From an uncultured Pirellulaceae bacterium (GTDB taxonomy: Bacteria > Planctomycetota > Planctomycetia > Pirellulales > Pirellulaceae), in assembly GCA_937967505.1 (NCBI GenBank), contig CALCJM010000109.1, positions 1-40,824 of the forward strand: a DNA stretch of 40,824 nt. The letters run 5' to 3'. This document shows positions 1 to 8,790 of the stretch, piece by piece. The notes under the pieces were generated by a model. The model was not told the DNA's origin, did no database searches, and saw only the letters and a list, made by a program, of their open reading frames with translations. Made by a program: the position numbers and the translations under genes. Numbering within the stretch: position 1 is the stretch's first letter; every line of letters starts with the position of its first letter.

Positions 1-60
1 CTCCTTTCTCTGTGATTCTCCGTGTTCTCCGTGTTCTCCGTGGTGATCTTTTTTTTCACT
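1..60. repeat. Short tandem repeat, unit ttctccgtg
   Basis: The first bases contain a degenerate tandem array of the 9-mer ttctccgtg (positions 15-41), ending in ggtgatc and a T-run. It lies just upstream of the fmt stub and outside any gene. The array is seen directly; its origin is unknown. It may be an interspersed intergenic repeat or slippage in a non-coding stretch. Confidence 0.5.
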
Positions 61-80
61 TTCGTTAAATATTATTCCAA

Positions 81-167
81 TTGAAAATAGTATTCATGGG
101 AACCCCAGACTTTGCGGTTCCGTCCTTAGACATTTTGGCTCCGGGCAGCGGTTTTCCGCCGAAGTGA
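81..167 (+). pseudogene. fmt: 5' stub of methionyl-tRNA formyltransferase
   Basis: A 28-codon frame opens with TTG (81) and reads LKIVFMGTPDFAVPSLDIL before ending at TGA 165-167. This is the conserved N-terminus of Fmt, which formylates initiator Met-tRNA; the family is normally about 310 residues. After roughly 19 codons the similarity stops, and no other frame continues it before the yidC 3' end at 206. The stub therefore looks like the start of a gene cut off by a deletion or rearrangement that joined it to the tail of yidC in the opposite orientation. An intact fmt would be expected elsewhere. The motif match is strong; the history is inference. Confidence 0.6.
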
Positions 168-205
168 TTTTGCCGGATTGATTTTGCCGTATCCGGCAGT
201 GCGGT

Positions 206-2821
206 TTATTTTCGTTTCTTCTTTTTGCGATCGGCGACGCGCTTGCGTTTTTCCTGGACGGCAGAACGCTGCTGTTCCATCACTTTTTTCTGGGCTCGGG
301 ACAGCGGAGTTTCCGAAGTTGAGGTGCCGATACCGTCGAGCCCCAGCGCGCTGGTGTCCAGCACCGGTTTGGGTAGTAATTTCTTTTCCAGAATCGCCCA
401 AATACTGGAGGTGATAAAATACAAACATAGCCCTGACGGGACTTTGAAAAACATCAGCCCCATGAACAGCATCATGAACCCCATCATCTTCTGCATCATT
501 TTTTGTTGTTCGTCCACCGCAGGCGGCGTGAACATTTTTTGCTGCACGTAAAACAGCACGATGGTCGCCAGCGGCAGGATGTTCAGGTACGGCCCCAGCC
601 AACCGGTTTCCGAACCGAGGACTGCCGGCATCCAGTCTTTCCAGTACAGAAACTGGTCAGGCGCAGAAAGGTCACTGCACCAGTTCATGCCCGGAAACAA
701 TGGTTGATCCCGCAACGCGATGTCGGCTGAGAGGCCCCGGTACAGGCCAAGGAACACGGGCAGTTGGATAAACATCACCAGGCAACCGCCCAGGGGCTGG
801 TAATTATGCTTTTTGAACAGCTCTCTTTGTGCCAGCCCGCGCTCCTGAAGATCCTCGTACTTGTCCGTAATCTCTTTCATTTGCGGTTGAAGCGCCTGCA
901 TCATCTGCGCGTTCAACGCTGCCTTGCGGGAGAAAGGGATCATCAAAATACGAACCATGATCGTCAGCAGGATAATCGGCAGCCCATATGAAATGCTGAA
1001 GGTCATCACGTACAACAGGTTCAACACCCACAGCAGAGGTTTCGAACACCACCAAAACCAACCGAACGCGCGGTTGTCATCCAGACCATAGTGGATCAAC
1101 GCATCGTGATCTTTGGGGCCGGAGAACACTTCAAAGGTGCGTTTGATACTGCCGCCGGCGGGGACTTCGAAGTCCTCGTAGATCAAGCATGTGCAATCTA
1201 CCAATCGTTTAAGTTTTGAGTTCTTGGGGATTTCGGCACCGTTGGTGACGGCGTTGATGTTGTTGACCACCGATTGTTGATCGACGTTGATCAGCGAAAC
1301 GTTGAAGTATTGGCTATCGACTCCCACCCAGTTCCAACGCCCCTTTTGCGGATAGGTTGCAGTCTCGAAAGGGCTAATCAGAAAGGTGGGTTCCGGAGGC
1401 GTCTGGCCGGTGTTGGTCAGGATCTCGTTACCGCTGATGAAACTGTAGTTACTCTCGGGGGTTGAAAAGGTCACATCGCGGGCACCGGCAACGCCCATCA
1501 GCGAATTGCCCCCGAAGATTTTATTGGCATACCACCATGTTTCCGACGGTGTGCCGGTTGGGCCAACCAGCGAATAACCCAGCTTCTGATCGATATCCGA
1601 ACGGTTGAAAACCTCGATCTCCAGGTTCCAGTGCCACGACCGCGAATTGATGTCCAGCAACTGTTCGTTGGTGGCTTTGGGAAGAATGTATCGTTTGACG
1701 ACCTCGATTGGCCCCTTTAATCCCAACGGTGTCAGTTTGTCTGCGCTTAACACAAACCGTGCTTCCAACGCATCATTCCCGTTGATGTTCGAACGTGCAA
1801 TATCCCAGTGGCCGGTTTCCATTTCCGCATCGATCGATTCCCACAAAAGTTGCGCTTCGGCAAAAGGCTTCTTCAGCATCAACGAGAACGATTCGGTGAA
1901 CGAATGAGTTGGATCCAGCTGGCCGGGTTCCGGGCGAACCAATTCGATCGGTTTTTGACCCAGCGTGATTGAAAATGACAGCGCCGACCCATTGCGGTTG
2001 ATGCCAACGAGGGCAGTTTGCCCGGGTTTGGTTTTCGCCAACATCAGTTCGAACTCATAACGTCCGGGGACGGGTTCGTCGTTAAAAGTTGTGATGATAT
2101 CTCCGGCAGCCAATCCTCCCTGCACACCCGGGGCGGTTGCGTCGAATGCCGGCGTGCCGTGGCCAACCACGCCAACCACGCAACCAGCGGCCGTATCTTC
2201 CAGTTCCAGAACGCCGATGTAGCCGTATCGCAAATCGCCATCGCGGTAACGCAAACGCCCTTTAAAGTCCCGGCTGTTCACTTCCACGCGGCGAAGTGTT
2301 CCCCCGCGGCTGTTCACGGTCAGCAGATACCGTTGGCCGCTGTCGGGTGCCAAAGAGCCGATACTGGTCAGGGTGCCGCGGTTTTCCGGGGCGCGGTAAT
2401 TCCAAGTATTGAGAATGGCGTTCTTATGCGCGTTTTCCGGTTGCCGCTGCTCCGTCAGGTCAAGAATTTCTTTGTCCGTCAGTCGTCCACCGTCGGTGCC
2501 GCTCAAGCGCGCTGTCGGTTGGGCGTCTTGATTCGATGGTGCGGCTTCGTCTGCCGTGCCTTCGGCAGTTGCACCTTCAGCGGCTGTAGCTTCCCCATCT
2601 TTGTCCGTTTTCTTTTGGGCGGCCATCTGACTGGCCATCTGGTGGGGAGTCTCAGCGGGCGCGTCAGATTCGGTCTGCTGGGCATCACCATCCTGATTGA
2701 CCGATGCAGGAGTGGCTTTGTCAGGGTCATTCTGGCCGACATCGGGGGCGGGGCGCATCGCCATCGCCGCCAGCATGATCAGTGTGGAGAGAAAAACGAA
2801 AAGAATCGCTCGGCTGTTCAC
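206..2821 (-). CDS. yidC: Membrane protein insertase YidC with PDZ-like periplasmic insertion
   Basis: YidC/Oxa1 insertase of the inner membrane; it inserts membrane proteins with or without SecYEG. The GTG at 2821 is chosen because TM1 (SRAILFVFLSTLIMLAAMAM) then starts at residue 3. A TTG at 2911 would add 30 unconvincing residues. Length is 871 aa, against about 550 in E. coli. Order: TM1; an Ala/Glu/Gln-rich linker (about 25-130); a PDZ-like segment (about 198-290, with GYIGV, GGLAAGDIITTFNDEPV and KPGQTALVGINRNG); the P1-type beta domain; then the C-terminal insertase core from about 600, with the groove arginine in IMVRILMIPFSRKA and PLGGCLVMFIQLPVFLGLYR. The tail is very basic (ends KKKKRK), as expected for ribosome contact. 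The family call is firm; the PDZ assignment is by eye. Confidence 0.95.
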   Translation of the reverse strand: MNSRAILFVFLSTLIMLAAMAMRPAPDVGQNDPDKATPASVNQDGDAQQTESDAPAETPHQMASQMAAQKKTDKDGEATAAEGATAEGTADEAAPSNQDAQPTARLSGTDGGRLTDKEILDLTEQRQPENAHKNAILNTWNYRAPENRGTLTSIGSLAPDSGQRYLLTVNSRGGTLRRVEVNSRDFKGRLRYRDGDLRYGYIGVLELEDTAAGCVVGVVGHGTPAFDATAPGVQGGLAAGDIITTFNDEPVPGRYEFELMLAKTKPGQTALVGINRNGSALSFSITLGQKPIELVRPEPGQLDPTHSFTESFSLMLKKPFAEAQLLWESIDAEMETGHWDIARSNINGNDALEARFVLSADKLTPLGLKGPIEVVKRYILPKATNEQLLDINSRSWHWNLEIEVFNRSDIDQKLGYSLVGPTGTPSETWWYANKIFGGNSLMGVAGARDVTFSTPESNYSFISGNEILTNTGQTPPEPTFLISPFETATYPQKGRWNWVGVDSQYFNVSLINVDQQSVVNNINAVTNGAEIPKNSKLKRLVDCTCLIYEDFEVPAGGSIKRTFEVFSGPKDHDALIHYGLDDNRAFGWFWWCSKPLLWVLNLLYVMTFSISYGLPIILLTIMVRILMIPFSRKAALNAQMMQALQPQMKEITDKYEDLQERGLAQRELFKKHNYQPLGGCLVMFIQLPVFLGLYRGLSADIALRDQPLFPGMNWCSDLSAPDQFLYWKDWMPAVLGSETGWLGPYLNILPLATIVLFYVQQKMFTPPAVDEQQKMMQKMMGFMMLFMGLMFFKVPSGLCLYFITSSIWAILEKKLLPKPVLDTSALGLDGIGTSTSETPLSRAQKKVMEQQRSAVQEKRKRVADRKKKKRK

Positions 2822-3159
2822 CAAATTGGTCCCGTGAAAACTGTATCGAAAGGCGAGGGGGGAGTGACGACACCGCCAATATCCAAGCCGTATTACCCGG
2901 ACATCGGCCAATCTTGCAAGGCGATGTCACAGAAACGAAGGATTGTAAAACAAACAGCGCTTTCCCGTTATTCCAAAGATCGGCTTTTTAGGGAAATTCC
3001 GGCTCGCAAACACTCAAAACGACCGTGCACGGGGTTTAGGGCGACTGGTAGTTTGGGATTTACCATCCGTTGGCGACGCTGAGAGCGTCGGAGCGAAGCT
3101 GGCAGCATCGCCAACGGTGAGCTTTCAACTGCCAATCGCCTAAACACCGTCCGCAGCGT
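2822..3159. other. Intergenic region between yidC and metallophosphoesterase 1
   Basis: This 338-base gap carries the palindromic repeat copy R1 (3035-3144) near its right end. The rest, upstream of yidC, should hold the yidC promoter, but I see no convincing -35/-10 pair. No gene is supported here. Confidence 0.6.
3035..3144. repeat. Palindromic interspersed repeat, copy R1
   Basis: About 110 bp starting tttagggcgactgg and ending ccaatcgcctaaa. The outer ends are inverted copies of each other, and an inner pair (ccgttggcgacgctg / cagcatcgccaacgg) extends the palindrome. Centre: gagcgtcggagcgaagctgg. Related copies lie at 17671-17732 (shortened), 25962-26068 and 38240-38346, all outside genes. 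Size and terminal inverted repeats fit a REP/MITE-like element; no protein is encoded. Confidence 0.8.
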
Positions 3160-3906
3160 CTACCGGCCTTCCATCAGTCTGTCGCCCAAGAAATTGTCGA
3201 GCGTTTCGATCTGATGGATCTTGTCGCGCGTGGGTGCCGGATCGTAGTCGATTCGGCGGAACTCGATCTTTGCACCGTCCACAATGACGTAGCTGCAACG
3301 AGGATCGCCGTCGCGCGGCTGGCCAACGCTGCCGACATTGACCATCAGCTTTTGTTCGCCCAGTTCAAATTCGTTGCCGATTTCTGTTGGCGAGTAGAAG
3401 CGGCAGTTCTCGGTAAAAATCCCCGGGACATGCGTGTGTCCCTGAAAGCAATACTGCTGGATAAATCCAAACAGCCTTTCCATTTTTCGCTGGTTGTAGA
3501 CATCTTCGGGGAAAACGTATTCATTCAGCGGGCTGCGCGGCGATCCGTGCACGAACAGAAAATCACCATCGCGAAAGGTACGGGGCAATTTTGCTAGGAA
3601 GTCCCAACGCTCCTTGGCACCGGCGATGGAACGATCCTCCAGCTGTTGCCGGGTCCAGAAGATCGCTCGTTCGGCACCGCTACTGAAACCGTCAGGGTCA
3701 AACAGAGCTCCGTTGTCGTGGTTTCCCAACAGGACCATTTTGAAATCCCGACAGGCATCAATGCACTCGCGCGGGTTGGGACCGTAACCGACCACATCAC
3801 CCAAGCAAAAGACCTCTTCGACCTGCTGAAGTTCTATGTCAACCAGCACCGCATTGAGCGCTTCAATGTTGCCATGAATGTCACTGATAATCGCTCGTTT
3901 GGTCAA
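3160..3906 (-). CDS. Calcineurin-like metallophosphoesterase (paralog 1)
   Basis: A 248-residue single-domain metallophosphoesterase of the YfcE/MJ0936-like type. The full set of metal-binding motifs is present in order: SDIHGN near the N-terminus, [19 protein letters not shown] and GHTHVPG. The protein is cytoplasmic, with no signal or membrane segment. The substrate cannot be told from sequence; relatives act on phosphodiesters or nucleotides, and some are phosphoprotein phosphatases. The start is TTG at 3906, giving [12 protein letters not shown]; no good Shine-Dalgarno precedes it. It follows the paralog at 4025-4783 on the same strand with a 118-bp gap, so the two may be co-transcribed. 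Confidence 0.88.
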   Translation of the reverse strand: MTKRAIISDIHGNIEALNAVLVDIELQQVEEVFCLGDVVGYGPNPRECIDACRDFKMVLLGNHDNGALFDPDGFSSGAERAIFWTRQQLEDRSIAGAKERWDFLAKLPRTFRDGDFLFVHGSPRSPLNEYVFPEDVYNQRKMERLFGFIQQYCFQGHTHVPGIFTENCRFYSPTEIGNEFELGEQKLMVNVGSVGQPRDGDPRCSYVIVDGAKIEFRRIDYDPAPTRDKIHQIETLDNFLGDRLMEGR

Positions 3907-4024
3907 ATCTGGCTCGGCGGCTGAATTGGAACGCTTGGTGATGGCAAATCATCAATCTCAATTGTCCAATATATCGCCGCTTGCCACGGTGAGAACCCGA
4001 CTTGGCCAACAACCGGCAGAAAAA

Positions 4025-4783
4025 CTAACGTCCGCCCAGCAACCGGTCTCCCAGCATATCGTCCAGGTCGGCGATGGCGTAAATTTTATCGCGCGTCGTT
4101 TCCACCGCATACTCGACCCGGTGGTACCTCACGGTGCGGGCTTCGGTGTCCAGCACCACGAAACAGGAGTCGCGGTTGTCATCACGTGGTTGGCCAACCG
4201 AACCTACGTTGAACATGCATTTTTCATCGCCCAAGTTATATGTGGAGTCGGACAATGTGGCGGGGGCCATAAACTTGCGTGATTCGGTAAATACGCCGGG
4301 CAGGTGAGTGTGCCCCTGAAAGCAAAATTTCTCAAAACGACTCAGCAGCGCGTCCATCATCGCGGTCTGGTAGATGTGTTCCTCGAACACGTATTCGTTG
4401 GTCGGATCGCGGGGCGAGCCGTGCACGAACAAAAATTCTCCTTCGTCGTGCCGTCGTGGCAAACCTCCCAGATAGTCCCAACGCTGGTCGGCACGATCCA
4501 TGTCGGGGTCGTTTTCAAGCTGCTCGCGCGTCCAGAAAATCGCTTTCATTGCAACGGGGTTGAATCCCTCGGGATCAAAAATGGCCGCTTGATCGTGATT
4601 GCCGAGAATCACCAGGTCGCAACGCTCCGAGACCGTATCGAGACACTCAACCGGGTTGGGGCCGTAGCCGATAACATCTCCCAGACAAGTGATCGTATCG
4701 ACGCCAATCGAATCAATTTTTGCCAGTACGGCAGTGAGCGCTTCGAGGTTGCCATGGATGTCACTGATAATCGCTCGTTTCAC
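4025..4783 (-). CDS. Calcineurin-like metallophosphoesterase (paralog 2)
   Basis: 252 residues, closely related to the next gene downstream. The motifs SDIHGN, GDVIGYGPNP, GNHD, VHGSPRDPTNEYVF and GHTHLPG line up one for one with paralog 1, as do the C-terminal [12 protein letters not shown] and the ending GDRLLGGR (paralog 1: GDRLMEGR). All metal ligands look intact in both, so neither is obviously dead. The start is GTG at 4783, preceded by agaagg at about 8 nt spacing. The pair looks like an old tandem duplication. Specific substrate unknown. Confidence 0.88.
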   Translation of the reverse strand: MKRAIISDIHGNLEALTAVLAKIDSIGVDTITCLGDVIGYGPNPVECLDTVSERCDLVILGNHDQAAIFDPEGFNPVAMKAIFWTREQLENDPDMDRADQRWDYLGGLPRRHDEGEFLFVHGSPRDPTNEYVFEEHIYQTAMMDALLSRFEKFCFQGHTHLPGVFTESRKFMAPATLSDSTYNLGDEKCMFNVGSVGQPRDDNRDSCFVVLDTEARTVRYHRVEYAVETTRDKIYAIADLDDMLGDRLLGGR

Positions 4784-5303
4784 TTGGAAGACCTTCTGTT
4801 ATTCAAACGTCCATGCTCGATTACCGGGAACTCATCTCGAGAGAAGAAGGCTCAGCGGCCTGTGAGTCAGGAATCCATGGTGGGGAAATGATGGCAAATT
4901 ACCGACAGCCCTTGTTACTGCTGGAGGGGCGCCGGTGGTATCAGTGGTTACTGGGGGATCGGAAGTAAAAGGGGTTGTAGAGTCATCGGCACATCCGTCC
5001 AACGATCAGGCGACAACACCGTGAAGTTACAATTAAAACCGATGGTTGGCGGTGATGATGCATGGGTTTTGTCAAATAATTCTTGATTTTCGGAAAAAAC
5101 ACACCTGTCCCAAACCGTCAGCTTCAGCGAAAACGATCTGCAGAATGGTGACTGGTATTTCTCACTTGCCTGTATGTTAACAAAAAACGTTGGCAGTTGC
5201 GTAGAACACAACCATTTATTTTTGGCTTGGGTAGACTGCGCACGGCATTTTCGCAATATTCAGAGCCCCAATATGACCAACCCTGTCGGTAAACCCTATT
5301 TTT
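4784..5303. other. Divergent intergenic region
   Basis: 520 bases between the minus-strand metallophosphoesterase and plus-strand tsaB. It must contain the promoters for both directions, but no strong -35/-10 pair, hairpin or repeat stands out. A 102-codon minus frame (4948-5256) has no recognisable protein character and is not called. Confidence 0.5.
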
Positions 5304-6071
5304 ATGTCGTTTTTTAATCTCGCAATCGAAACATCGGGTCGGAACAACGGTGTGGCGTTGTCAGTGGATGGAAAAATTGTCAGCAAGACGGATGCAAATT
5401 CGTTCTTGAAGGACCGCGCTCGCCATGCCACTGGCATCTCCGGTGTGCTGATGCCGATGATTCAGTCTGTTTTGCAAGCCGCCGGTGTTGCACCCGGTCA
5501 GTTGGGCCTGATCTCGGTGACCAGGGGACCGGGGATGTTCACAGGCTTGCGAGTGGGAGTTGTGACGGCCAAAACGTTGGCCTTTTCGATTGACTGCCCG
5601 CTCGTTGCGATCGATACCTTGAAAGCTTGTGCGATTCGGTCGGCGGTACAGCACCAATTAAAACCGGGCCAGGTCGTTAGCGCCGTCATCAATGCGCAGC
5701 GCGGTCAGTTGTTTGCCGCCAATTTTCAGGTGGGGGACGACTTGAGTTCTGGCACCGGGTGCCAAAGCGTGGACGACGCACAAGTACTCGATCCGGGCCC
5801 CTGGATCGCCCGGTTGACCGGCGACGAATTCCTGACCGGACCCGGATTGAAGTTGGCTCAGAATGAGTTGACGTCAATCAGGAATCGTCTTCCGGGCTTG
5901 CAACTGGAAGACGAAGATAAACGGGCCTGCGATGTCGCGACGGTGGCGGCGATCGGCGAACACAAGTTTCGTAACGGCCAGTTGGAAAGCCCGTGGGAGC
6001 TGAAGCCGGTTTACTTCAGACCCAGTGCCGCCGAAGAAGTGCGACTGGAAAAAGGTGACGGCCCCGGATAG
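5304..6071 (+). CDS. tsaB: tRNA t6A biosynthesis protein TsaB
   Basis: 255 residues. TsaB is the non-catalytic ASKHA-fold partner that binds TsaD in making N6-threonylcarbamoyladenosine at position 37 of ANN-decoding tRNAs. The N-terminal LAIETSG signature, the conserved TRGPGMFTGLRVGVVTAKTLA segment (about residues 75-95) and the following VAIDTL are diagnostic. It lacks the TsaD metal-binding histidines, which separates it from the catalytic homolog. The start is ATG 5304; no Shine-Dalgarno is evident. It converges on the DUF1559 gene, whose stop lies 37 bp downstream. The middle region (about 150-200) is more divergent, as is usual in TsaB. Confidence 0.93.
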   Translation: MSFFNLAIETSGRNNGVALSVDGKIVSKTDANSFLKDRARHATGISGVLMPMIQSVLQAAGVAPGQLGLISVTRGPGMFTGLRVGVVTAKTLAFSIDCPLVAIDTLKACAIRSAVQHQLKPGQVVSAVINAQRGQLFAANFQVGDDLSSGTGCQSVDDAQVLDPGPWIARLTGDEFLTGPGLKLAQNELTSIRNRLPGLQLEDEDKRACDVATVAAIGEHKFRNGQLESPWELKPVYFRPSAAEEVRLEKGDGPG

Positions 6072-6108
6072 AGGCGATCGCTGCGTTTCCGACACTGACA
6101 CCATTTGG

Positions 6109-7140
6109 TTAGAACGACTGATCGACTTCCGCACCGTTGATCGTTGATTTCGCTTGATAGGCATCTAGTTGAATATTGTCATTAACCAACGCGACGTGAC
6201 CGTCACCACTAAGAAACTGGGCTCCTCCGGGATGGGCGCTGCCAAACGCGCCGTTTCTGCGCTGCGACGTGATTCCCGCTCCCGGAACTTCATTCAAACG
6301 GTTGCGTGTCGAACGCATCGAGTCCGCCTGTGCCAAAGCGTAGGACCACAGATTGGAAGATTCCCAAGAGTCTGGCGCGGTGACTTCACCGATTAAAAAT
6401 GTGTTGGACAGACCGTCGGTAAACTCCGCAACCCGGCGTCGTTTTTTGTAAACGAATGCGCCGTTGTTTTCGTATTTCGCTTCAAATTCGTCCGCATCAG
6501 GGCCGAGGGTGCCCATGGATGCCGCGTAGGACGAAGTGGCGCTGATCACCGGATCGTAGACGTCACTGATGCGTTCCCCCGGTTCACTGGGACACCAATA
6601 AACGGCCAACTCCATCATAATGCCCTCACGCTTGCGCATCTCCATCCACCAACCCAAATCGTCCACGTCCCGGTTCCACAAACCACCCTCGCGAATGTTC
6701 AGCATGCGTTCCAGTGGTTGGTGCTCCAGCTGCGGGAGAATTGCGACAAATGTGCCGGCACCGCATTTTTCGGCTGCCCGTAGCCCGGCAGGACAGGCTG
6801 GGGTTGGATGCGTGTCCGCGACATCATCACACCCCACTCTCCCGGGGGGAAGCTTCATGAAGGATGTCTCGTAGTTCAATATCGCCAGACCGATTTGCTT
6901 GAGATTGTTTTGGCAACCGGTCCGCCGCGCTGCTTCACGAACCGACTGGACCGCCGGAAGGAACATCGCAATGAGTATGCCGATAATGCTGATCACGACC
7001 AGCAACTCCACCAACGTGAGGCCACTTTCTTTGCTAAACCGAGGCGGGGGCGACGAACGTCGGGCTGCAAATCGACTTCCAAGGAAACCTATTTGATCGC
7101 AATTCAAGAAAATGGCATGATTTTCTAAAAAGTTTGACAT
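6109..7140 (-). CDS. DUF1559 prepilin-like protein with H-X9-DG C-terminus
   Basis: 343 residues from ATG 7140. The N-terminus carries a long leader ending KESG followed by LTLVELLVVISIIGILIA, a type IV pilin / type II secretion prepilin cleavage and transmembrane segment with Leu instead of Phe after the Gly. Next come AREAARR-like and CQNNLKQIGLAILNYE segments, a hallmark of DUF1559. Near the C-terminus HPGGAQFLSGDGHV matches the H-X9-DG motif. These proteins are very abundant in planctomycetes and are thought to be pseudopilin-like envelope proteins. A TTG at 7191 would add 17 residues; ATG is preferred. The divergent neighbour is an ECF sigma factor, so the intergenic region is a candidate target of that factor. 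Confidence 0.9.
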   Translation of the reverse strand: MSNFLENHAIFLNCDQIGFLGSRFAARRSSPPPRFSKESGLTLVELLVVISIIGILIAMFLPAVQSVREAARRTGCQNNLKQIGLAILNYETSFMKLPPGRVGCDDVADTHPTPACPAGLRAAEKCGAGTFVAILPQLEHQPLERMLNIREGGLWNRDVDDLGWWMEMRKREGIMMELAVYWCPSEPGERISDVYDPVISATSSYAASMGTLGPDADEFEAKYENNGAFVYKKRRRVAEFTDGLSNTFLIGEVTAPDSWESSNLWSYALAQADSMRSTRNRLNEVPGAGITSQRRNGAFGSAHPGGAQFLSGDGHVALVNDNIQLDAYQAKSTINGAEVDQSF

Positions 7141-7228
7141 TCTTGTGACACTTGGACAGTGAAGGAGGTGAGAGCAGCAACTATTTATCAAAGACGATTG
7201 CCGATAGACTGAGTCTAGCTGGTAAAAA

Positions 7229-7843
7229 TTGATTTTGGAAGAAAAGACTTTGGTAAATAGCAGGGGGAATCAGTCACGGTACTGGATTGAAAAATCTGGA
7301 CACGATGTCGGACGGAGGTTCGCCTGCATCGCGGCGGCCATTACAGGCGATCGCTCAGGTGCCGAGGACATCGTTCAACAGGCCGCTGCAATTGCGATCG
7401 CGAAAGATCAACGTTTTACCGGCCAAGAGCAGTTTGACGCGTGGATGGCGGGGATTGTCAGGCACTGTGCACTGAACGCCCGGCGAAAAAAAATAAGAAG
7501 AAAAACTCATAGCGTAGACCCTACAGATTTGTCAGGTGTCGCAAATTACGAAAACCCTGAAAATGAGAAACCGGCATTCTCCCGCCAAACGGGGGAGATT
7601 TGTTCATTGCAACGAGCATTCGATGACGAGCTTAAATCGGCACTACAAAGTCTCTCTCCGGAGGCTCGCACCTGCTTACTATTACGTACCGTAGAAAACC
7701 TTAGCTACAAAGATATTTCAAATCTTATGTCCATCCCGGAAGGGACCGCCATGAATCACGTTCACCGCAGCAAAAAACGACTGCGCACCATTCTTGGCGA
7801 AAAAAACACACAAAACAAGAAGGAAGGAGGTCGAGATGAATAG
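7229..7843 (+). CDS. ECF-type RNA polymerase sigma factor
   Basis: 204 residues. Region 2 is recognisable but weak (SGAEDIVQQAAAIAIAK, then EQFDAWMAGIVRHCALNARR). Region 4 is clear: LSPEARTCLLLRTVENLSYKDIS..MSIPEGTAMNHVHRSKKRLR, a helix-turn-helix for -35 recognition. It directs core RNA polymerase to a small stress or envelope regulon, unknown here. The only start that keeps region 2 is a TTG (7229; a second TTG lies at 7235), since the first in-frame ATG is inside region 2. Its stop codon overlaps the start of the downstream membrane protein by 8 nt, implying translational coupling, as is common for a sigma/anti-sigma pair. Confidence 0.85.
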   Translation: MILEEKTLVNSRGNQSRYWIEKSGHDVGRRFACIAAAITGDRSGAEDIVQQAAAIAIAKDQRFTGQEQFDAWMAGIVRHCALNARRKKIRRKTHSVDPTDLSGVANYENPENEKPAFSRQTGEICSLQRAFDDELKSALQSLSPEARTCLLLRTVENLSYKDISNLMSIPEGTAMNHVHRSKKRLRTILGEKNTQNKKEGGRDE

Positions 7844-8699
7844 CGAAAACAATAACGACCTCAACGTCCTGCTGGACCAGTTTCTGGACGGACAAATGGA
7901 ATCGCAGCAGGCCGTCGTTTTTGCCAGTCAAATTCAGCAGGATGAAAATCTTCAGGCCGAACAATTATTACAGGTCAAAATTGATGCCAGCCTGAAGCGT
8001 TTGTTTCAATTTGACGGCACACGCGCTTTAGCAACGCATGCTGATGTTCTGGATGCTGATGTTCTGGATGCTGATGCTCCGGATCTCGATTCCCCGAAGG
8101 TACACCAGACTCAATCCAATGGTGAATCGGCGACGGTTTCACCGCAAATAACCACCGACCGAGGGGATCGAGCGACGTTTCTCAAGATCGTCCTGGCGGC
8201 GTCGCTGCTGCTGTTGGCTTCCTTGATCGCGGTTAACTATTCGGTCGATCGTACGGTCCCGGTCGCGGTTCACTTCCAACAACAGCCCTTGCGGGATATC
8301 TTTCAACAGACCGTTGATCGCGGATTTGACCCGTATTATTTGTGTGATGACTTGGACCGATTCGCGGCCGTTTTTGAAAAACGGCAGGCCGTTCGTTTAA
8401 CCTTGGCGGAAATGCCACCGGGACGCAAGATGCTGGGACTGTCCTATCCGGGCGGGATCAGCCGCAACACGACCGCGATGCTGTGCCGGGCCGATGGCCA
8501 GTCGGTCATGGTGTTCGTCGATGTGCCCGATAACGAGGGTGATGTCGAATTATTACAGTCCGCGCTGACCGCCGACCCCGATCAGACTCCCTGCGGCCGA
8601 CTGAATGTTTTCCAAGAACGAAAATATGGGCTGGTGTTCTACGAGGTCACGCCGCTGGAACAACCAACGATGATTGAGCTGTTCAAAAGGCTGCCATAG
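7836..8699 (+). CDS. Putative transmembrane anti-sigma factor
   Basis: 287 residues. The start is ATG 7836, with a strong GGAGG 5 nt upstream, embedded in the end of the sigma gene (ATGAATAG overlap). Order: a short acidic N-terminal cytoplasmic region with LLDQFLDGQM, as in many anti-sigma N-termini but without the HxxxCxxC zinc motif; an Asp-rich repeat (ADVLDADVLDADAPD); one membrane segment (ILAASLLLLASLIAVNY-like, about residues 115-135); and a C-terminal domain of about 150 residues of unknown fold. Position, coupling and topology support an anti-sigma role; the sequence alone does not prove it. Confidence 0.7.
   Translation: MNSENNNDLNVLLDQFLDGQMESQQAVVFASQIQQDENLQAEQLLQVKIDASLKRLFQFDGTRALATHADVLDADVLDADAPDLDSPKVHQTQSNGESATVSPQITTDRGDRATFLKIVLAASLLLLASLIAVNYSVDRTVPVAVHFQQQPLRDIFQQTVDRGFDPYYLCDDLDRFAAVFEKRQAVRLTLAEMPPGRKMLGLSYPGGISRNTTAMLCRADGQSVMVFVDVPDNEGDVELLQSALTADPDQTPCGRLNVFQERKYGLVFYEVTPLEQPTMIELFKRLP
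8040..8084 (+). repeat. In-frame 15-bp tandem repeat
   Basis: Three copies of gctgatgttctggat (the last diverged to gctgatgctccggat) encode ADVLD-ADVLD-ADAPD in the linker before the membrane segment of the anti-sigma candidate. Because the unit is a multiple of three, copy-number change would lengthen the acidic linker without breaking the frame. Confidence 0.85.
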
Positions 8700-8790
8700 C
8701 GCGTAGCGATTGTCCTTGGCGACCGACCACAGCGATCGGTGGAATTGAAGTGTTGATGGAACCGGTGAACATAAAACCGTGACTGAAACG

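Noticed and set aside
2018-3082. 354-codon plus-strand frame
   Set aside because: Lies antisense to the 5' half of yidC; Arg/Cys-rich mirror-frame composition with no domain.
4948-5256. 102-codon minus-strand frame in the tsaB upstream gap
   Set aside because: No recognisable motif, no ribosome site, odd composition.
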